From JBOFFC01 sp051648405 (GTDB lineage: Bacteria > Planctomycetota > Planctomycetia > Pirellulales > Lacipirellulaceae), in NCBI GenBank assembly GCA_051648405.1, contig JBOFFC010000083.1, forward strand, positions 1-7,078: DNA of 7,078 bases. The letters are read 5' to 3'. A program made the translations under genes and the position numbers. Under the pieces are notes generated by a model. The model was not told where the DNA came from. It ran no database searches and saw only the letters and a list, made by a program, of their open reading frames with translations. Positions 5,488 to 7,078 of the stretch are shown in pieces; the stretch's first letter is position 1, and the number at the start of each line of letters is the position of its first letter.

Positions 5488-6363
5488 TCACAAAGCTGTC
5501 CAGATTCTTTCCGCGGCCACCCCCCACTCTCCCCGAAAAACCTCCACCGCCGGCCCCGCGAGGACGACGTGGCCGTCCCCTTCGCGCCACTCGACTTCGA
5601 CCTCCCCCCCAAGCAGTTCGATCGTGACGCGGCGCTCGGCGAGGCCGCCGAGCGACGCGGCGACCGCCACGGCGCACGCGCCGCTGCCGCAGGCGAGCGT
5701 CTCGCCGGCGCCCCGTTCCCAGGTCCGTTGACGCAGGCGTGAGCGCGAGAGGACCTCGACGAACTCGACGTTCGTGCGCTGCGGGAACGCCGCGTGGTGT
5801 TCGACCAGCGGGCCTAGGCCGAGCACGTCGGGCTCGGGCTCGCCCGCGGCGCGGAACGTCACGGCGTGGGGGTTCCCCATCGAGACGCAGGTGAACCGCA
5901 GTGTGTGGCCGGCCACCTCGAGCGGCGCATCGCGGACAAAACCCTGACCATCAGCGCCGAGCGTCGTCGGCACCTCCGCGGGGGCGAAGGCCGGGGACCC
6001 GAGGTCAGCGGCGACGCGGACGACGCGATCGGCTTCGATGCTGAGGTCGAGCGTTACGCGGCGCTCGCCGGTGACGACGTTTAGGCGTGGCTTGCGCAAG
6101 CCGGCGCGCTCGTAGAGGAACTTGCCGACGCAGCGCAGGGCGTTGCCGCACATCGCCGAGTACGAACCGTCGGGGTTGTGCATGCGCATCTCGGCGTCGG
6201 CGCCGGGGTGCGGCACCAGCACGACGAGGCCGTCGGCGCCGATCCCGCGCCGTCGGTCGCACGCGTCGCGGGCCAGGCGCTCGACGTCGGTCGGCGGGGG
6301 GCCTGCGAGGGCCGAGACGACGACGTAGTCGTTCGCCGTGCCGTGCATCTTGGTGAACAGCAT
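5488..6363 (-). CDS. dapF: Diaminopimelate epimerase
   Basis: Converts LL-diaminopimelate to meso-diaminopimelate without a cofactor in the cytoplasm. This is the penultimate step of lysine synthesis and the source of the diamino acid used in peptidoglycan. The 291-residue protein starts MLFTKMHGTANDYVVV, a variant of the usual FxKMHGxGNDFxxxD opening. The two catalytic cysteines are present in their motifs: Cys72 in NPDGSYSAMCGNALRC (63-78) and Cys225 in GAGETLACGSGACA (218-231). SMGNPHAV (161-168) and RTNVEFVE (196-203) are also typical. The open frame extends 108 codons upstream, but that part runs through a palindromic repeat and overlaps the preceding gene, so the ATG at 6361-6363 is chosen by family length. 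No Shine-Dalgarno site is seen. It lies 185 bases after the small charged gene and 96 bases before the secreted PEP-CTERM gene. Confidence 0.96.
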   Translation of the reverse strand: MLFTKMHGTANDYVVVSALAGPPPTDVERLARDACDRRRGIGADGLVVLVPHPGADAEMRMHNPDGSYSAMCGNALRCVGKFLYERAGLRKPRLNVVTGERRVTLDLSIEADRVVRVAADLGSPAFAPAEVPTTLGADGQGFVRDAPLEVAGHTLRFTCVSMGNPHAVTFRAAGEPEPDVLGLGPLVEHHAAFPQRTNVEFVEVLSRSRLRQRTWERGAGETLACGSGACAVAVAASLGGLAERRVTIELLGGEVEVEWREGDGHVVLAGPAVEVFRGEWGVAAERIWTAL

Positions 6364-6409
6364 AGCGCGGTGCGAAGCAAGGAGGAACGACGCTGGCGAC
6401 ACATATCCC

Positions 6410-6429
6410 CCTCCCCCTTCAGGGGGAGG
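6410..6429. repeat. CCTCCCCCT palindrome, copy 1
   Basis: Perfect 9-base arms CCTCCCCCT (6410-6418) and AGGGGGAGG (6421-6429) around TC. It lies between the small charged gene and dapF, about 47 bases upstream of the dapF start. A degenerate second copy occurs at 7050-7069. I recognise this CCCCCTTCAGGGGG theme as a common dispersed intergenic repeat in planctomycetes. Confidence 0.75.
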
Positions 6430-6481
6430 CCGAGTCCTCGATGGAAAACGGGGGGAGGGGCGAACCCGCCCAACAGCGTAA

Positions 6482-6501
6482 CGCCGTGCTTTCGCACGAC
6501 C
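6482..6501 (-). other. Possible RNA hairpin with GAAA tetraloop
   Basis: On the minus strand CGTGC-GAAA-GCACG (6485-6498), extendable by one U-G and one G-C pair, forms a 7-pair stem capped by a stable GNRA-type tetraloop in the gap before dapF. No T-run follows, so it is not an intrinsic terminator. It may be chance in such GC-rich DNA. Confidence 0.3.
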
Positions 6502-6548
6502 AACGAACCCGACGAACGGCTTCCCTAGCAACACGACTAGACCGCGCC

Positions 6549-6899
6549 TCAGCCCGTCAGGTCGAGGGCGCCCCCCGAGCCGTCGAGCGACGGCGGCCGC
6601 GGGCGATTCAGCTCGGCGGCCCTCAGCTCCGCGGCCTTCTGCTCGGCCGCTTCTTGCTCGGACGAGCGCTCGTCGGGGAACTCCCAAGCGCGGCGGCCGT
6701 CGGCGTCGCGGTCGCTCGCCTGCTGGTCCCCTTCGGTCCGGCCGATCCCCGCGGCGCCCTCGGCGCGGCGGTCGGCGTCGGCCGATCGCTCGACCGAAGT
6801 GGCGTCCTGCCGCGCGCGCTCGGCGGCCGACCCGTGCGTCTGCGACAGCGGCGCCCCGGCGACGCTACTGACAATCCCCCCCAGCGGCATTGCACTCAT
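6549..6899 (-). CDS. Small charged conserved hypothetical protein
   Basis: Protein of 116 residues without a known function. Codons end overwhelmingly in G or C, as in the neighbouring real genes, which supports coding in this frame rather than the overlapping frame at 6623-6895. The N-terminus MSAMPLGGIVSSVAGAPLSQT is mildly hydrophobic but not a convincing signal peptide. The middle is Asp/Arg/Ala-rich with DRDADGRRAWEFPDE (63-77). Residues 80-98 form a charged Ala/Glu helix with repeating AAE units, and the protein ends LDLTG. The overall pattern (GGIVSSVAG start, DRDADGRR plus an aromatic, LDLTG end) resembles a planctomycete family I recall only as hypothetical. It is probably intrinsically disordered apart from the helix. 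No Shine-Dalgarno site is seen; Met4 (6888-6890) is an alternative start. It lies upstream of dapF on the same strand, flanked by two CCTCCCCCT-type palindromes. Confidence 0.65.
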   Translation of the reverse strand: MSAMPLGGIVSSVAGAPLSQTHGSAAERARQDATSVERSADADRRAEGAAGIGRTEGDQQASDRDADGRRAWEFPDERSSEQEAAEQKAAELRAAELNRPRPPSLDGSGGALDLTG

Positions 6900-6986
6900 G
6901 CGAGATGCGAGAGGTTAGAGGAAAGACGATAGAGGGCAGAGAGGAGCGTGCGAGTCGTGACGTGTCGTCGCGGAGTGAAGAACGCG

Positions 6987-7007
6987 AATGACCAATGACC
7001 AATGACC
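6987..7007. repeat. AATGACC tandem repeat, three units
   Basis: Three exact consecutive AATGACC heptamers, followed by AAC. It lies about 90 bases upstream of the small charged gene. I recognise AATGACCAATGACC as a recurring intergenic motif in planctomycete genomes. Confidence 0.75.
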
Positions 7008-7049
7008 AACCGGAGTAGACAGCATGCAGTGGGCGGATGCTTTTTCCCC

Positions 7050-7069
7050 CCTTCTCCTTCAGGGGGAGG
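7050..7069. repeat. CCTCCCCCT palindrome, degenerate copy 2
   Basis: Arms CCTTCTCCT (7050-7058) and AGGGGGAGG (7061-7069) around TC. The right arm and spacer are identical to the copy at 6410-6429, while the left arm differs at two of nine positions. A further G-rich tail runs to the window edge, so the element may be incomplete here. Confidence 0.65.
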
Positions 7070-7078
7070 GGTCGGGGG

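Noticed and set aside
6364..6687. N-terminal extension of dapF by 108 codons
   Set aside because: It passes through the CCTCCCCCT palindrome, overlaps the small charged gene, and lies before the conserved family start.
7062..7078. Possible G-quadruplex at the right edge, and G-runs at 361-374 and 6451-6460
   Set aside because: Each has fewer than four complete G-tracts in the visible sequence, and G-runs are expected from the palindromic repeat family.

Overview
The window looks like a piece of a high-GC planctomycete chromosome, probably from the Pirellulales/Lacipirellulaceae side of the phylum. Three things suggest this. One protein combines a dockerin-like repeat with a VPEP (PEP-CTERM) tail. 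The conserved core genes mostly lack Shine-Dalgarno sites. Several short intergenic repeat types that I associate with planctomycete genomes are present. The lineage is inferred from these signs, not from a search.

Every gene I accept is on the minus strand, so transcription runs from high to low coordinates. In that order they are: a small charged conserved hypothetical protein (6899-6549); dapF, diaminopimelate epimerase (6363-5488); a secreted dockerin/PEP-CTERM protein (5391-4267); a small secreted protein with KIDG repeats (4115-3597); a 424-base non-coding stretch full of palindromic repeats; a DUF374-type lysophospholipid acyltransferase (3172-2420); xseA (2347-1049); xseB (806-438); and the first 114 codons of a farnesyl diphosphate synthase, ispA (343 to the window edge). 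XseA and XseB form exonuclease VII. The xseA-xseB-ispA order is a familiar bacterial arrangement linking a DNA-repair nuclease to isoprenoid synthesis. DapF belongs to lysine/diaminopimelate synthesis.

The two secreted proteins (3597 to about 5490) sit in an island of clearly lower GC. Sample 60-base lines count 47-48% GC, against 78% in a sample line of xseA. Both island genes have good Shine-Dalgarno sites when their starts are reset to 5391 and 4115, while dapF, the acyltransferase and ispA have none. This pair looks like a lineage-specific or acquired insertion between housekeeping genes, and it is the least understood part of the window.

The gaps carry different repeat families: a nested CCACAGA inverted repeat between xseA and xseB; a convergent pair of CACTGCTGGC palindromes and an 18-base perfect inverted repeat upstream of the acyltransferase; two CCTCCCCCTTCAGGGGGAGG-type palindromes flanking the small charged gene; and three AATGACC tandem units near the right edge. 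I saw no tRNA, rRNA, CRISPR array, transposase or integrase, and no clear new multi-gene system.
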